NCBI GenBank assembly: GCA_964638815.1
Contig: CAZXBB010000196.1
Location: forward strand, 1-15,913
Length of the DNA: 15,913 nt
Direction: 5' to 3'
Source: CAZXBB01 sp964638815
Lineage (GTDB): Bacteria > Planctomycetota > Phycisphaerae > Phycisphaerales > SM1A02
Shown: piece by piece, positions 5,736 through 14,318 of the stretch
Numbering within the stretch: position 1 is the stretch's first letter
How the letters are laid out: each line of letters begins with the position of its first letter
Translations under genes and position numbers: made by a program
Notes under the pieces: generated by a model
Told to the model about the DNA's origin: nothing
Databases searched by the model: none
The model's input: only the letters and a program-made list of their open reading frames with translations

Positions 5736-7376
5736 GAGCACCATGTCGGGCTCGACGTGCTCGGTGCCGCCCGGCATGTGCACGTCGTCCACGAACACGC
5801 CGAGGTCGTGATCGCGGGCCATGGACTGACGCACGTGGACCGGGTTGTAGCGGACCGGCGCCTCGCCGGCGCGCTGCGCGGCGAGATCGAGCGCGATCTG
5901 CGATTCGCTCTTGCAGTAGTCGATCGGCTCGATCGCGCGCTCGAACGCCTGGAGGCGGTTCCTGACGTTCTCGAACGTCCCGGCCTTCTCGGCCCACGTC
6001 GCCCCGGGAATGACGACGTCCGCGCGGCCGGTGAGGACGGTCGGCAGCGTATCCACGAGGACCACGAAGCGTCCGGCGTGGGCGTCGATCGCGTCGGTGA
6101 AGTCGCTCGTGACCCACGGGCTCGGGTAGTTGCCGGTCACGAGGACGGCGTCGATCGCGTCGTCTGACCTCAGCACGCCGAGGAATGCCTCGTGGCCGAG
6201 CACGCGAGCCGCGAAGCGCGCGAGCACGCGCTCAACGCCGCGCGCGTTCGGGGCCTTCTCCGCGTACATCGTGAACCCGTCGGCGAAGGTCTTGTCTTTG
6301 CCCTCGAAGGGAACCGGACCGACGCCGAACGTCACTTCGGCGTCGAGGCTCGCCGCGTACCGCGCGAGAAGATAGGCGTCCTCGCAGCTCAGCATCGGGC
6401 TCACGCTCACCGCGAGCTTCCGGGCGTTCCCGAGGCCCGCGTCGGCGGCCATGTAGGCGCTCTCGTACGCGAGCGCGGCTTCCTCGGGGTCGAACGGGTC
6501 CTCGCCGCGCACCGCCGGCATCGCGAGTCGCTCATCGGCGTGGATGAACTTCCAGCCGTATCGCACCTCGTCCGTGATCCAGTAGCGGTTCACGTCGAGG
6601 TTCGTCCGCGGCTTCACGCGGTACACCCGGCCCTTGTTGTGCTCGATCGAGATGTTGTCGCCGCTGCACGTGATGCCGTCGATCGACGGCGTCTTCGTGA
6701 GGAACCACACGCGCTGCTGGAAGAGGAAGTCCTTGTCGAGGAGCGCGCCGACGGGGCAGAGATCGATGACGTTCGCCGACAGCTCGTTGTCGAGGGCCAT
6801 GCCGGGGAAGACGTCGATCTGCTCCGTTGCACCCCGGCCGTCGACGATGAGTTCGCCCGTTCCGGTGACCTCGCGGGTGAATCGCACGCATCGCGTGCAC
6901 ATGATGCAGCGGTCGGAGTAGAGCAGCACGTGGGGACCGACGTCCTTCTTCGGCTGCTTGATCTTCTGCTCCTGGAAGCGGGACTGCCCGCGGCCATATT
7001 GGTAGGAGTAGTCCTGGAGGTGGCACTCGCCCGCCTGGTCGCACACCGCGCAGTCCACCGGGTGGTTGATGAGGAGGTACTCCATCACCGCCTTCTGGTT
7101 GGCGATGGCCTTGGGGCTCGTGGTGTGGACGACCTGCCCTTCCGCGGCCGTGGTCTGGCACGTCGGGAGCAGCTTCGGGATCGGCTCGAGCCGGTTGTCG
7201 TTCCGCGGGTTGGGCGCCCAGATTTCCGCGAGGCAGATCCGGCAGTTCGCCGGCGCCGTGAGCGCCGGGTGGTAGCAGTAGTGCGGGATCTCGATGTCGT
7301 GATCGAGCGCCACCTGGAGGATGTTCGCGCCGGCCTCGAACTCGCAGGTCCGGCCGTCGATCGTGATCTTCGGCAT
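5724..7376 (-). CDS. nuoG: NADH-quinone oxidoreductase subunit G (short form)
   Basis: A 550-residue iron-sulfur subunit of complex I, on the cytoplasmic arm carrying electrons from NADH towards quinone. The N-terminal ferredoxin domain binds a 2Fe-2S cluster with Cys34, Cys45, Cys48 and Cys73. A His-Cys3 4Fe-4S site follows (His105, Cys109, Cys112, Cys118), then a Cys4 site (Cys157, Cys160, Cys163, Cys207). The molybdopterin-oxidoreductase-like domain starts near 225 and has only one Cys in the place where the optional N7 cluster would need four; N7 is therefore absent. The C-terminal region has A-D-V-V-I-P-G-A-T-W-A-E-K-A-G-T-F-E-N, typical of this family. It is shorter than the 700-900 residues common in bacteria. 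No other nuo gene is adjacent: addA lies upstream and an unknown gene downstream. Confidence 0.92.
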   Translation of the reverse strand: MPKITIDGRTCEFEAGANILQVALDHDIEIPHYCYHPALTAPANCRICLAEIWAPNPRNDNRLEPIPKLLPTCQTTAAEGQVVHTTSPKAIANQKAVMEYLLINHPVDCAVCDQAGECHLQDYSYQYGRGQSRFQEQKIKQPKKDVGPHVLLYSDRCIMCTRCVRFTREVTGTGELIVDGRGATEQIDVFPGMALDNELSANVIDLCPVGALLDKDFLFQQRVWFLTKTPSIDGITCSGDNISIEHNKGRVYRVKPRTNLDVNRYWITDEVRYGWKFIHADERLAMPAVRGEDPFDPEEAALAYESAYMAADAGLGNARKLAVSVSPMLSCEDAYLLARYAASLDAEVTFGVGPVPFEGKDKTFADGFTMYAEKAPNARGVERVLARFAARVLGHEAFLGVLRSDDAIDAVLVTGNYPSPWVTSDFTDAIDAHAGRFVVLVDTLPTVLTGRADVVIPGATWAEKAGTFENVRNRLQAFERAIEPIDYCKSESQIALDLAAQRAGEAPVRYNPVHVRQSMARDHDLGVFVDDVHMPGGTEHVEPDMVLVEL

Positions 7377-7383
7377 GGGGCGA

Positions 7384-7412
7384 ATGGTAGCTCACGACGG
7401 GGCACGCGTCAG
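7384..7412 (-). promoter_or_regulatory. Candidate nuoG promoter, leaderless start
   Basis: On the minus strand CTGACG (7412-7407) resembles a -35 box. It is followed after exactly 17 bp by TACCAT (7389-7384), a TANNNT -10 box. The -10 ends 7 nt before the nuoG ATG, so the transcript would start at or next to the start codon. No Shine-Dalgarno sequence is present, consistent with leaderless translation. The 182-bp gap to addA and the isolation of nuoG also call for its own promoter. Confidence 0.5.
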
Positions 7413-7416
7413 CGTG

Positions 7417-7434
7417 GCGTGGGACTCCCCACGC
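7417..7434. terminator. Hairpin between addA and nuoG, possible terminator
   Basis: GCGTGGG (7417-7423) and CCCACGC (7428-7434) form a perfect 7-bp stem with an ACTC loop. It is in the gap after the addA stop and just upstream of the nuoG promoter, a suitable place to end the dinB-addBA transcript. No T tract follows on the minus strand, so function as an intrinsic terminator is unproven. Confidence 0.33.
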
Positions 7435-7435
7435 G

Positions 7436-7541
7436 ACCCGGCCTTTGCCGAGCCGCGGCCTTTGCCGAGCCAGCGGTCTTTGCCGAGCCGGCGACCTTTG
7501 CCGAGCCAGCGGCCTTTGCCGAGCCGAAGATCGGGGCGCCC
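7436..7541. repeat. Diverged REP-like element with five core copies
   Basis: Five copies of CTTTGCCGAGCC begin at 7443, 7460, 7478, 7496 and 7514 (spacing 17, 18, 18, 18); the full unit is close to CCTTTGCCGAGCCAGCGG. The left edge (ACCCGGCC at 7436-7443) and right edge (GAAGATCGGGGCGCCC at 7526-7541) match the ends of the palindromes at 15670-15706 and 15869-15905. It therefore looks like a diverged copy of that element whose loop and inner stem were tandemly amplified. It fills most of the 182-bp gap between addA and nuoG; no gene is seen here. Confidence 0.75.
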
Positions 7542-7558
7542 GGGATGTGTCGCCGGTC

Positions 7559-10500
7559 TCACCGCCCCGAGACGGCCCTCGGCGACGACCAGAGCGTCGT
7601 CGCCACCCCGGGCCGCACGAAGAGCAGCGTCATCTCCACGTCGGTCGGATCGAGCCCGAAGATGTGCGCCGTGATCGCGCGGTAGTCCTCGACCTGCCCG
7701 CGGTAGTGCTCGGCGCGGTCTTCCGCCCCGGCCGCCTCGATCACGTCGCTCTTGTAGTCGATCACGGTGGCCCGGCGCACGCGGCCGTCCTCGTCGAGAT
7801 GCGCGACGAGACGGTCGATGCTGCCCTGCTGGAGACGGCCGTCCACAAGACGGACGAACGGGCGCTCGGTCCAGACGCGTGTCCGCGCGGGCGACGCCTC
7901 GCCGAGCGACAGCACGGCGCGGACGGCCGGCTGCTCGAGCGCGGCGAGGAAGGCGTTAACGACCTCGTCGCACCAGGCCGTGTCGCGACGCGGCGCCGTG
8001 GTCTTCACGAGACGCGCGAGCGCGGCGCGGTCGCGTGTGAACGTCTCCAGCCACTCGACCTGCTCGAAGAGCCTGTGCAGCGCCGACCCGCGGTCGAGCG
8101 GCTCCGCGTCGCGGACGGCCAGCTCGGCGCGGAGCGTCGCCGCGTGGGCGGACTGCGACGCCGACGGCGCGGCGATGCCGCGGAACGGCGGGGCCGCCGC
8201 CGCTGCGAGCGTGATGGCCGGTGTCGGCGCGCGCGGGACCGGCGTCTCGGCCTCCGGGGCGGCGGCGCCGATCCAGATCGGGTCGCCGTGCGTGTAGATC
8301 ACCGTCTCCGGCGCGGGCGTGGATTCGTCGGTGAGCGCGCAGCGGAGGACGCCGGCGGGCGTCGCCTGCATCGCGGACTCGGTCCCGTCCTTCTTGAGCT
8401 TCGGCGGATCGATGAGCATGAAGAGCCCCTGCTTCGCGCGGGTCAGCGCGACGTAGAGCAACGAGAGACTCTCCCGCACCGTGCGCTGCCGGGCGATGTC
8501 GAACATCTCCTCCAGCTCGGGCAGCACATTGCGGGTGTCGGTGTTGACCCACCGGCAGACGCGCTCGACGGGGCCGGTGACGCCGTCACGCTCGAAGACC
8601 ACCGCCTGCGCCTGGCCGACGAGCTGCTCCTCGAGATCCGGCAGCACGACGATGTTGAACTCGAGCCCTTTCGACTGGTGTACGGTCATCACCTGCACCG
8701 GCGCGGGCACGGCGTCCGCGACGGCGATCTGCTCGACGACGCGCACGAACTCGTCCGCCCGCAGCGTCGCGCGGGCGTCGTAGGTCCCGGCGAGATCAAC
8801 GAGCTGGAGAAGACGCCGGAAGCCCCGTTCGTCGCACCACGGCGCGACCTCGGTCGTCCAGCCGGCGATCGTCGCGGCGTAGCCGTGCTCGAGCAGCCGG
8901 CGCCGGACCGCGGACGCGACGCGACGACGACGGCGCTGATCCTGCTCGTCGGTCAGGCCGACGACCTCGCCGAGCGGTCCGCGGGCGACGTTGAACGCGG
9001 CCACCGTGTCGTCGGGATGATCGGCCATCCTGAGGAGATCGAGAATCGCGTTCACGGCCGGCGCGTCCGTGAGCGGACCGCCGCCCCGACCCGTGGCGGG
9101 GATGTCGAGCCGCGCGCCGCTGAACTCGAACAGGAGCCGCGCGACGGAGGCGTTCTTGCGCGTCAGCACGGCGATCTTCCGGTGCGGAGCCTTGCCGTAC
9201 AGACGCGCGACGAGCTCGGCCGCGTCGCGCAGCCGCACCTTCTTCTGCTCGGACGCTCTTCCGGCGTCGGCCGGCGCGCGGCGCACCGTCCGCAGCTCCG
9301 CGTAACCCAGCAGGTCCTTCCGTGCGGTGAAGTGATCATCGAACCCGCTCGCGAACTGCGCGGCGGCGCGAGCGTGCTCGCTCATTACGGGGAAGTCGCG
9401 GATCGATCCGAAGACGCGGTTCACGACGTCGATGACGACCTGGGACGACCGGAAGCTCCGCGCGAGCTTCTGTTCCTCGATCAGCGGCGTGCCGTCGGCC
9501 CGGACGCGCAGCGCCGGCAGCTCGCCCAGCACCTCGGGACACGCGTCGCGCCAGCCGAAGATGGACTGCTTCACGTCGCCCACGCAGAAGAACGTGCGAC
9601 CGCGATCGTGGTCATCGAGGATCTCGGTCACGAGCGGTGCAAGCGCCCGCCATTGCTGCACGTTCGTGTCCTGGAACTCGTCGAGCAGCAGGTGGTCCAC
9701 CGTCGCGTCGAGCCGGAAGCAGATCTCGTCGAAGCGGCCGCCCGCGCCGTACGAGCTCATCGCGGTCGCCATGGCGGCCGTGAGGTCGTCGAATGTGAGC
9801 GCGCGACGACGCTGCTTGACGAGACGGTACTGCCGGTCGAAGAGCTCCAGCATCTCGCGGGTCGCGATCGTCTGCCGGGCGATCCGGTTCCACAGAACCG
9901 CGACGATGTGCTCGCACAGGCGGGAGTACACGGCGATGACTTCCGGCGGAAGCGGCTTGCGGCTGAAGACCGTCTCGCCCCGTGTCACCTTCGCCGTGAT
10001 GCCGGCCTTGAGCATGCCCTCCCAGTCCGACGCGCGGGCGCGCGCGACGTCCTGCCGCATGGTCTTCGCGAGGCCCGTCAGCGTTGGCGCCATCCGGTCG
10101 ATCTCGTCGATGACGTCGGCCAGCTCGCGATTCGTCAGCTCCCGCCGCTCGGTCAGCCGCGACCACGCGGCGGCGTCGCTCTCGCGGTACAGCTCGTACA
10201 GGTTGGTCACCGCGTCATCGATCGTGCGCATCACCGACCGGTCGGAGCCGCCCTGCGTCATGCGTCGCAGGAGACGCACGAGCGTGTCGGAGGTCGTCGC
10301 GTCGAGGACCGCGCGGATCGCCTCGAGCCGCATCGCGCGGGCCTCCGCTTCGTCGACGATGCGGCTCCCGGACGCGATGCCCAGTTCGATGGCGTATGCC
10401 CGCACCACCGTGTCGAAGAAGCTGTCGAGCGTGCGGATACGCAGCAGATGAAGGTTCGAGGTCAGCTTTCGGAGGAGACCGACCACGTCCGACCGCTCGA

Positions 10501-10753
10501 GATCCCGACGACCGATCCACGGCCCGAGATCGGCTCGCTTCCTGTCGTCGTCCGCGGCGACGGCGAGCCGCACGAGGATGCGGTCGCGGATCTCCGCGGC
10601 GGCGACGCGCGTGAACGTGCTCGCGAGCAGCCCGCCGATCGGCGCGCCGGCGGCGACCAGCGTCAGGTAGCGGTTCGTGAGCTGGAACGTCTTCCCGGAT
10701 CCGGCGGACGCCAGGATGCTCACGTGCGGAAGTCGGGTATCGGCGCCGCTCAC
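7559..10753 (-). CDS. addA: AddA-type helicase-nuclease (UvrD family)
   Basis: A 1064-residue subunit of the AddAB double-strand-break resection enzyme, which unwinds and trims DNA ends and loads RecA for recombination. The superfamily 1A helicase motifs are complete: Walker A A15-S-A-G-S-G-K-T, motif II L-L-L-D-E-F-Q-D-T near 355-362, V-H-Q-S-K-G-L-E-F near 690, and Y-V-A-L-T-R-A-K-Q-G near 770. The C-terminal RecB-type nuclease has R-G-S-A-L-H-R-L-F near 890 and the catalytic V-I-D-Y-K-S-D near 998, followed by a Q-V-E-D-Y motif. It is shorter than B. subtilis AddA (about 1230). The ATG at 10753 overlaps the addB stop (ATGA), so the two subunits are translationally coupled. No Chi-recognition property can be judged from sequence alone. 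Confidence 0.93.
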   Translation of the reverse strand: MSGADTRLPHVSILASAGSGKTFQLTNRYLTLVAAGAPIGGLLASTFTRVAAAEIRDRILVRLAVAADDDRKRADLGPWIGRRDLERSDVVGLLRKLTSNLHLLRIRTLDSFFDTVVRAYAIELGIASGSRIVDEAEARAMRLEAIRAVLDATTSDTLVRLLRRMTQGGSDRSVMRTIDDAVTNLYELYRESDAAAWSRLTERRELTNRELADVIDEIDRMAPTLTGLAKTMRQDVARARASDWEGMLKAGITAKVTRGETVFSRKPLPPEVIAVYSRLCEHIVAVLWNRIARQTIATREMLELFDRQYRLVKQRRRALTFDDLTAAMATAMSSYGAGGRFDEICFRLDATVDHLLLDEFQDTNVQQWRALAPLVTEILDDHDRGRTFFCVGDVKQSIFGWRDACPEVLGELPALRVRADGTPLIEEQKLARSFRSSQVVIDVVNRVFGSIRDFPVMSEHARAAAQFASGFDDHFTARKDLLGYAELRTVRRAPADAGRASEQKKVRLRDAAELVARLYGKAPHRKIAVLTRKNASVARLLFEFSGARLDIPATGRGGGPLTDAPAVNAILDLLRMADHPDDTVAAFNVARGPLGEVVGLTDEQDQRRRRRVASAVRRRLLEHGYAATIAGWTTEVAPWCDERGFRRLLQLVDLAGTYDARATLRADEFVRVVEQIAVADAVPAPVQVMTVHQSKGLEFNIVVLPDLEEQLVGQAQAVVFERDGVTGPVERVCRWVNTDTRNVLPELEEMFDIARQRTVRESLSLLYVALTRAKQGLFMLIDPPKLKKDGTESAMQATPAGVLRCALTDESTPAPETVIYTHGDPIWIGAAAPEAETPVPRAPTPAITLAAAAAPPFRGIAAPSASQSAHAATLRAELAVRDAEPLDRGSALHRLFEQVEWLETFTRDRAALARLVKTTAPRRDTAWCDEVVNAFLAALEQPAVRAVLSLGEASPARTRVWTERPFVRLVDGRLQQGSIDRLVAHLDEDGRVRRATVIDYKSDVIEAAGAEDRAEHYRGQVEDYRAITAHIFGLDPTDVEMTLLFVRPGVATTLWSSPRAVSGR

Positions 10754-13587
10754 GACGCGGACTCCTCGTCTTCGTCCTCGTCGTCGTGGAACGTCAGCGA
10801 CTGGCAGATGCGGGCGAAATCGTCGTACCGCTTGTCGTACTGGCGGTTGAGCGCGAACACGCCATTGCGAATGTCGGTCACGACCGCGCGGGCGCGATCG
10901 ACGCCGAGCGCCAGGTGCTCCGCCTCCCAGAGCGCGCCGAGAAAGTCCACCTCGTTCGTCTTCCGCGGCAGCACGAGATATCCGACCTCGATCTCGTCAC
11001 CGAGCCCGGCCTGACGCGCGAGGTAGTCGTAAAGCGGCAACTGGAGATCGATCCACTCGATATCGGCGCTCTTCCTCGGGAGTCTCTTGCCTCCGTGGTG
11101 CTTCTGGAACGGCGTCTGCACCGTGTCGCCCGTCTTGTAATCGATGATGCGGACGCAGCCGGTCGATTCGTGGCGGTCGATGCGGTCGATGATGCCGGAG
11201 AGCGGCATGTCCGGACTGTCCTTCATCTCGAGCCGCGCATCCTCGCCGAGCACATGCTCCGCCGCCTCGATCACCCAGCCGTCACGTCGCAGATCGGCCT
11301 GCGTCCGTGCGAACGCGGCCAGACGCTGCTCGAGCCGCGCGACCTGGATGCGGACCGCCGGCAGCGGTTGGGGGCCGTAGCGACGCTCGACCTCCGTCGC
11401 GAGCGCACCGTCGAGCCACGCGGCGATCGCGTCGGCGTCGTCGGAGTCGCGGATGGCCGTGTCGTCGCCGAACCGCTGGAGGACGGCGTGCGCGAGGTTG
11501 CCGAACGCGGCGCCGTCCAACTCGTTCGCGTCGTCCGCGAGCACACGCAGGCGGAGCCGCCGCGCCAGCGCGTAGCGGTAGGGGCACTCGAGGTACCACC
11601 GGAAGTCGGTGACGGCCATGTGCTCCGGCGCGCCGACCGGGGGCAGTTCGGGAATGGTGAACCGCGAGCGCGCGCCGCACGCCGGGGCGCCGACCGGCGG
11701 GAGGATCGCACGCTTCTTCGTCCCGTCGCCGTCGGCACACAGCTCGCGTACGCGGCGCACCATCGCGTCGTCATCGCAGGCGAGCAGCAGCCGGCTCGGC
11801 GCGAGCGGCTCCCCCTGCGCGTCGCGGCGACCGACGACGATCGTCAGCGTCTCGCGGCAGTGCGTGATCGCCTCGAGCAGGTACGCGTCGCGGGCGTAGC
11901 GATGACGATTATCGGGAAGGTCGAGCACGCGTCGCAGCACGTCGGGCAGGAACATTCCGCCGTGCACGGCCTCCGGCACGCGGCCCTCGACACACCCGGC
12001 CAGCACGAGCACCGGCGCCGGGTCGAGGTGCAGCTCGAGCCAGCCGAGCATCTCGACCTGATCCGACCGCGCGTCGGCGGCAAGCGTCTCCCCCGCCGCC
12101 GCCGCGAGCAGGTACCGCAGCGCCGCCGCGCCGTCCATGGGAACCTGGAGACGCGCGTCGGCGTTCGCGTGTCGCGTGAGGACATCGCGGATCTTCAGGC
12201 AGGCGGCGACCTTCGCGCGCTCGGCGGCATCGTCCGGCTCGCGGTCGAGCTCGCCGTACACGGTGCGCAGGATCCCGAGGATCGGATCGCACCACTCGGC
12301 GAGCGGCTGCGGGCGTTTGCCCGCGGCGCCGGCGAGCGGACGCAGCAGCCTGTCGGCGCCCTTCCGGATCGCGTCGAGCAGCGGGCCGTCAACGCGGAGG
12401 TCGTCACGGCCGGCCAGCAGACCCGGATCGAGATGGTCGGTGAAGTACCTGTCGAGGACCGTGAAGTGCGCGCCGGCCGTGTCGCCCTCGAAGCCGAGAC
12501 GCGTCCCCTGCCAGCGCTCGACGTCCGGATGCCGGAGGAGCGCCGCCAGCGCCCGGAAACCCGGGTCCTCGAGCCGCGTCGCCACGGCTTCCAGCAGTCG
12601 CCACGGCGCGGAGCGCGCGAGCGGCGTGCCGGCCGCGTCGTGGACGTCGAGACCGGCCCACTTCGCGGCCCGCGTGATCGGCTCGACCAGCTCCGGCTCG
12701 CCGACGCCGATGGTGATCGCTTCGGGCGCCCGGGCGCCGCCGAGCGCGGCGATGGCGCGCAGGACGGCTTGCGCCTGGTCGGAGGGTCCATCGGCGACGG
12801 CGATATGCTCGTCGCGCACCGGGATCGGCGCCGTCGCCCACGCGTCCGGATCGGGACGGCCGAGGTCGTCGAAGCGATCGGAGAGCGTCTCGGGCGCGTG
12901 CACGAGCGCGGCGACGCCGAGACGCTCCGCGATGCCGGTCGCCAGGGAGCTGAGCTCGGTGACGGCGAGCAGCACGACCTCGACCCGCTCGTCGTGCAGC
13001 CCCTTCGCGAGCGCGTCGCCGTAGGCGACATGGGGCTCGGCGAGCCCGCACGCGGCGAGCGTCTCGCGGTAGCGCTCCGCGACGCGCTCCAGCGCGCGCC
13101 AGCGGTCGCCCTCGGCGAAGAGCTCGAGGCACTCCGCCCGCAGCGGCACCTCGGAGAACGCCAGGCCGCCGGCGGCGATCTCGTCGTTCAGGGTCTCGAG
13201 CGTGCGGGCGAGATCCTGCCACGAAGCCGTGTCGTCGGCGGCGGGCGTCTCGGGCAGGAGCGTCGCGATCTCGAGCGGCGTCGCGCTGCGCAGGGCCTCG
13301 AGCCACGCGAAGGTGCGCTCCTCGCGCGTGGCCAGCGGCGTATCGACGTGCAGCAGCGCCGGCGCCAGCGCGCCGGGGGTCACCACGCGCGGCGGGATCA
13401 GTTCGATGCCCGCGCGATCGCACTCCCGCGCGAGCATGCCGAGCAGGAGACGCCCGGCCCGGGCGCCCGGCACCACGCCGTACACGCGGCGCATGTCGGC
13501 GATGGCACCGTCGGTGTAGCGACGAAGGAGCCAGTCCGCGGCCTGCGGGAGGAAGGGGCGGTCCCAGTTGAGGAATACACGTTCCAT
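10750..13587 (-). CDS. addB: AddB-type nuclease subunit
   Basis: A 945-residue partner of AddA. The N terminus (V-V-P-G-A-R-A-G-R-L-L at about 38-48) replaces the Walker A of Firmicute AddB, so this helicase-like half is probably inactive as a motor. The C-terminal PD-(D/E)XK nuclease is intact: G-I-I-D-R-I-D, then R-I-I-D-Y-K-T-G-D near 815 and D-L-Q-L-P-L-Y-D-Y. It begins with the usual L-E-C-P-Y-R-Y segment near 666 and G-N-L-A-H-A-V-L. Only one Cys (I-C-Q-S-L) follows the nuclease, whereas Fe-S-type AddB has three there, so the iron-sulfur cluster is likely missing. The tail is very acidic (D-D-E-D-E-D-E-E). The start is 11 bp after the preceding gene; the stop overlaps addA by ATGA. Confidence 0.9.
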   Translation of the reverse strand: MERVFLNWDRPFLPQAADWLLRRYTDGAIADMRRVYGVVPGARAGRLLLGMLARECDRAGIELIPPRVVTPGALAPALLHVDTPLATREERTFAWLEALRSATPLEIATLLPETPAADDTASWQDLARTLETLNDEIAAGGLAFSEVPLRAECLELFAEGDRWRALERVAERYRETLAACGLAEPHVAYGDALAKGLHDERVEVVLLAVTELSSLATGIAERLGVAALVHAPETLSDRFDDLGRPDPDAWATAPIPVRDEHIAVADGPSDQAQAVLRAIAALGGARAPEAITIGVGEPELVEPITRAAKWAGLDVHDAAGTPLARSAPWRLLEAVATRLEDPGFRALAALLRHPDVERWQGTRLGFEGDTAGAHFTVLDRYFTDHLDPGLLAGRDDLRVDGPLLDAIRKGADRLLRPLAGAAGKRPQPLAEWCDPILGILRTVYGELDREPDDAAERAKVAACLKIRDVLTRHANADARLQVPMDGAAALRYLLAAAAGETLAADARSDQVEMLGWLELHLDPAPVLVLAGCVEGRVPEAVHGGMFLPDVLRRVLDLPDNRHRYARDAYLLEAITHCRETLTIVVGRRDAQGEPLAPSRLLLACDDDAMVRRVRELCADGDGTKKRAILPPVGAPACGARSRFTIPELPPVGAPEHMAVTDFRWYLECPYRYALARRLRLRVLADDANELDGAAFGNLAHAVLQRFGDDTAIRDSDDADAIAAWLDGALATEVERRYGPQPLPAVRIQVARLEQRLAAFARTQADLRRDGWVIEAAEHVLGEDARLEMKDSPDMPLSGIIDRIDRHESTGCVRIIDYKTGDTVQTPFQKHHGGKRLPRKSADIEWIDLQLPLYDYLARQAGLGDEIEVGYLVLPRKTNEVDFLGALWEAEHLALGVDRARAVVTDIRNGVFALNRQYDKRYDDFARICQSLTFHDDEDEDEESAS

Positions 13588-13598
13588 TCGCGTCCCGG

Positions 13599-14318
13599 CT
13601 ACTCGCGCGCCTCAGCCACCAGCGTCCGGCTCGTCACGTCCATCGCGCCCTCCGAGAGCGTGATCGCGAGCAGCTCGACGCGACGCCCGTCGGAGAGGTC
13701 GAAGCGGGCCGCGCCGTCTCCGTCGCCGGCGGCGGCGGCGTCATCCTCGCGAAAGAGCCCGAGCAGTTGCTGGGCCACCGGCGCGTCGATCACGCCGCCC
13801 GGCGCGAGACGCTCGATGATCTCCATCACCTTCGTTGCCGGCGCTCCGGGCACGGTCACGCGTCCGACGCCAACACGTTCCATCTCGAGGTGGATGCGTC
13901 CGTCGCTGATCCGGGGGTCGAGACGCGTCACGACGACGTACGGCCTGCCCTGGCGGGCCACCTCCACCGCCAGGTCGAGACCCGCCGGACCGATGTGCAC
14001 CTGCGGCACGCTGAGCTCCTCGGGCCAGGCGAGCGACTCGTCGTGCGCGATCCACTCCGGCATGCGCGCGGCGAGCCACGCGTTGATCTGCTCCTCGCGG
14101 ATGCGCACGGTCCACGGCTCGCCCGCGGGGCGCAGCTTGTGGAAGGTCTCGACGATGCCGTACTCCACCTGCTCCGCGAGCGCGACGACGGTGCGATCGG
14201 CGGGATCGGGCGGCGCGTACCATGACGGCGCGACGCGCGACTGCCGCCACGTCCACCACGCGCCCGCGATCGCGAGGACGAGCAGCACGAGCAGGATGCG
14301 CAGGACAATGCGTTTCAT
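13599..14318 (-). CDS. Membrane-anchored hypothetical protein in repair operon
   Basis: A 239-residue protein not recognised by family. Lys2-Arg3 and a hydrophobic stretch at 4-22 form a signal anchor or uncleaved signal peptide, so the rest should lie outside the cytoplasm. The body is a soluble alpha/beta domain: R-I-R-E-E-Q-I-N-A-W-L-A-A-R-M-P-E-W at 72-89, then alternating beta segments (V-Q-V-H-I-G-P-A-G-L-D-like and P-Y-V-V-V-T-R-L-D) and a helix with E-I-I-E-R-L-A-P. This layout of anchor, E-Q-I-N-x-W-L helix and beta strands recalls YpmS/DUF2140-like proteins, but only loosely. Its ATG overlaps the dinB stop (ATGA) and addB follows after 11 bp, so it is certainly co-transcribed with DNA-repair genes although it looks extracytoplasmic. 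The stop is TAG. Confidence 0.8.
   Translation of the reverse strand: MKRIVLRILLVLLVLAIAGAWWTWRQSRVAPSWYAPPDPADRTVVALAEQVEYGIVETFHKLRPAGEPWTVRIREEQINAWLAARMPEWIAHDESLAWPEELSVPQVHIGPAGLDLAVEVARQGRPYVVVTRLDPRISDGRIHLEMERVGVGRVTVPGAPATKVMEIIERLAPGGVIDAPVAQQLLGLFREDDAAAAGDGDGAARFDLSDGRRVELLAITLSEGAMDVTSRTLVAEARE

Noticed and set aside
5695..6117. N-terminal extension of the gene downstream of nuoG into the nuoG coding region
   Set aside because: The frame is open but low in conserved features (Arg/Ala/Gly-rich) and overlaps a conserved part of NuoG; starts at 5694 or below are more reasonable.
7445..11014. A 1189-residue plus-strand open frame opposite addA and the end of addB
   Set aside because: It lies antisense to clear helicase-nuclease motifs, is Arg/Asp/Val-rich with no recognisable domain, and is explained by third-position GC bias leaving the antisense frame free of stops.
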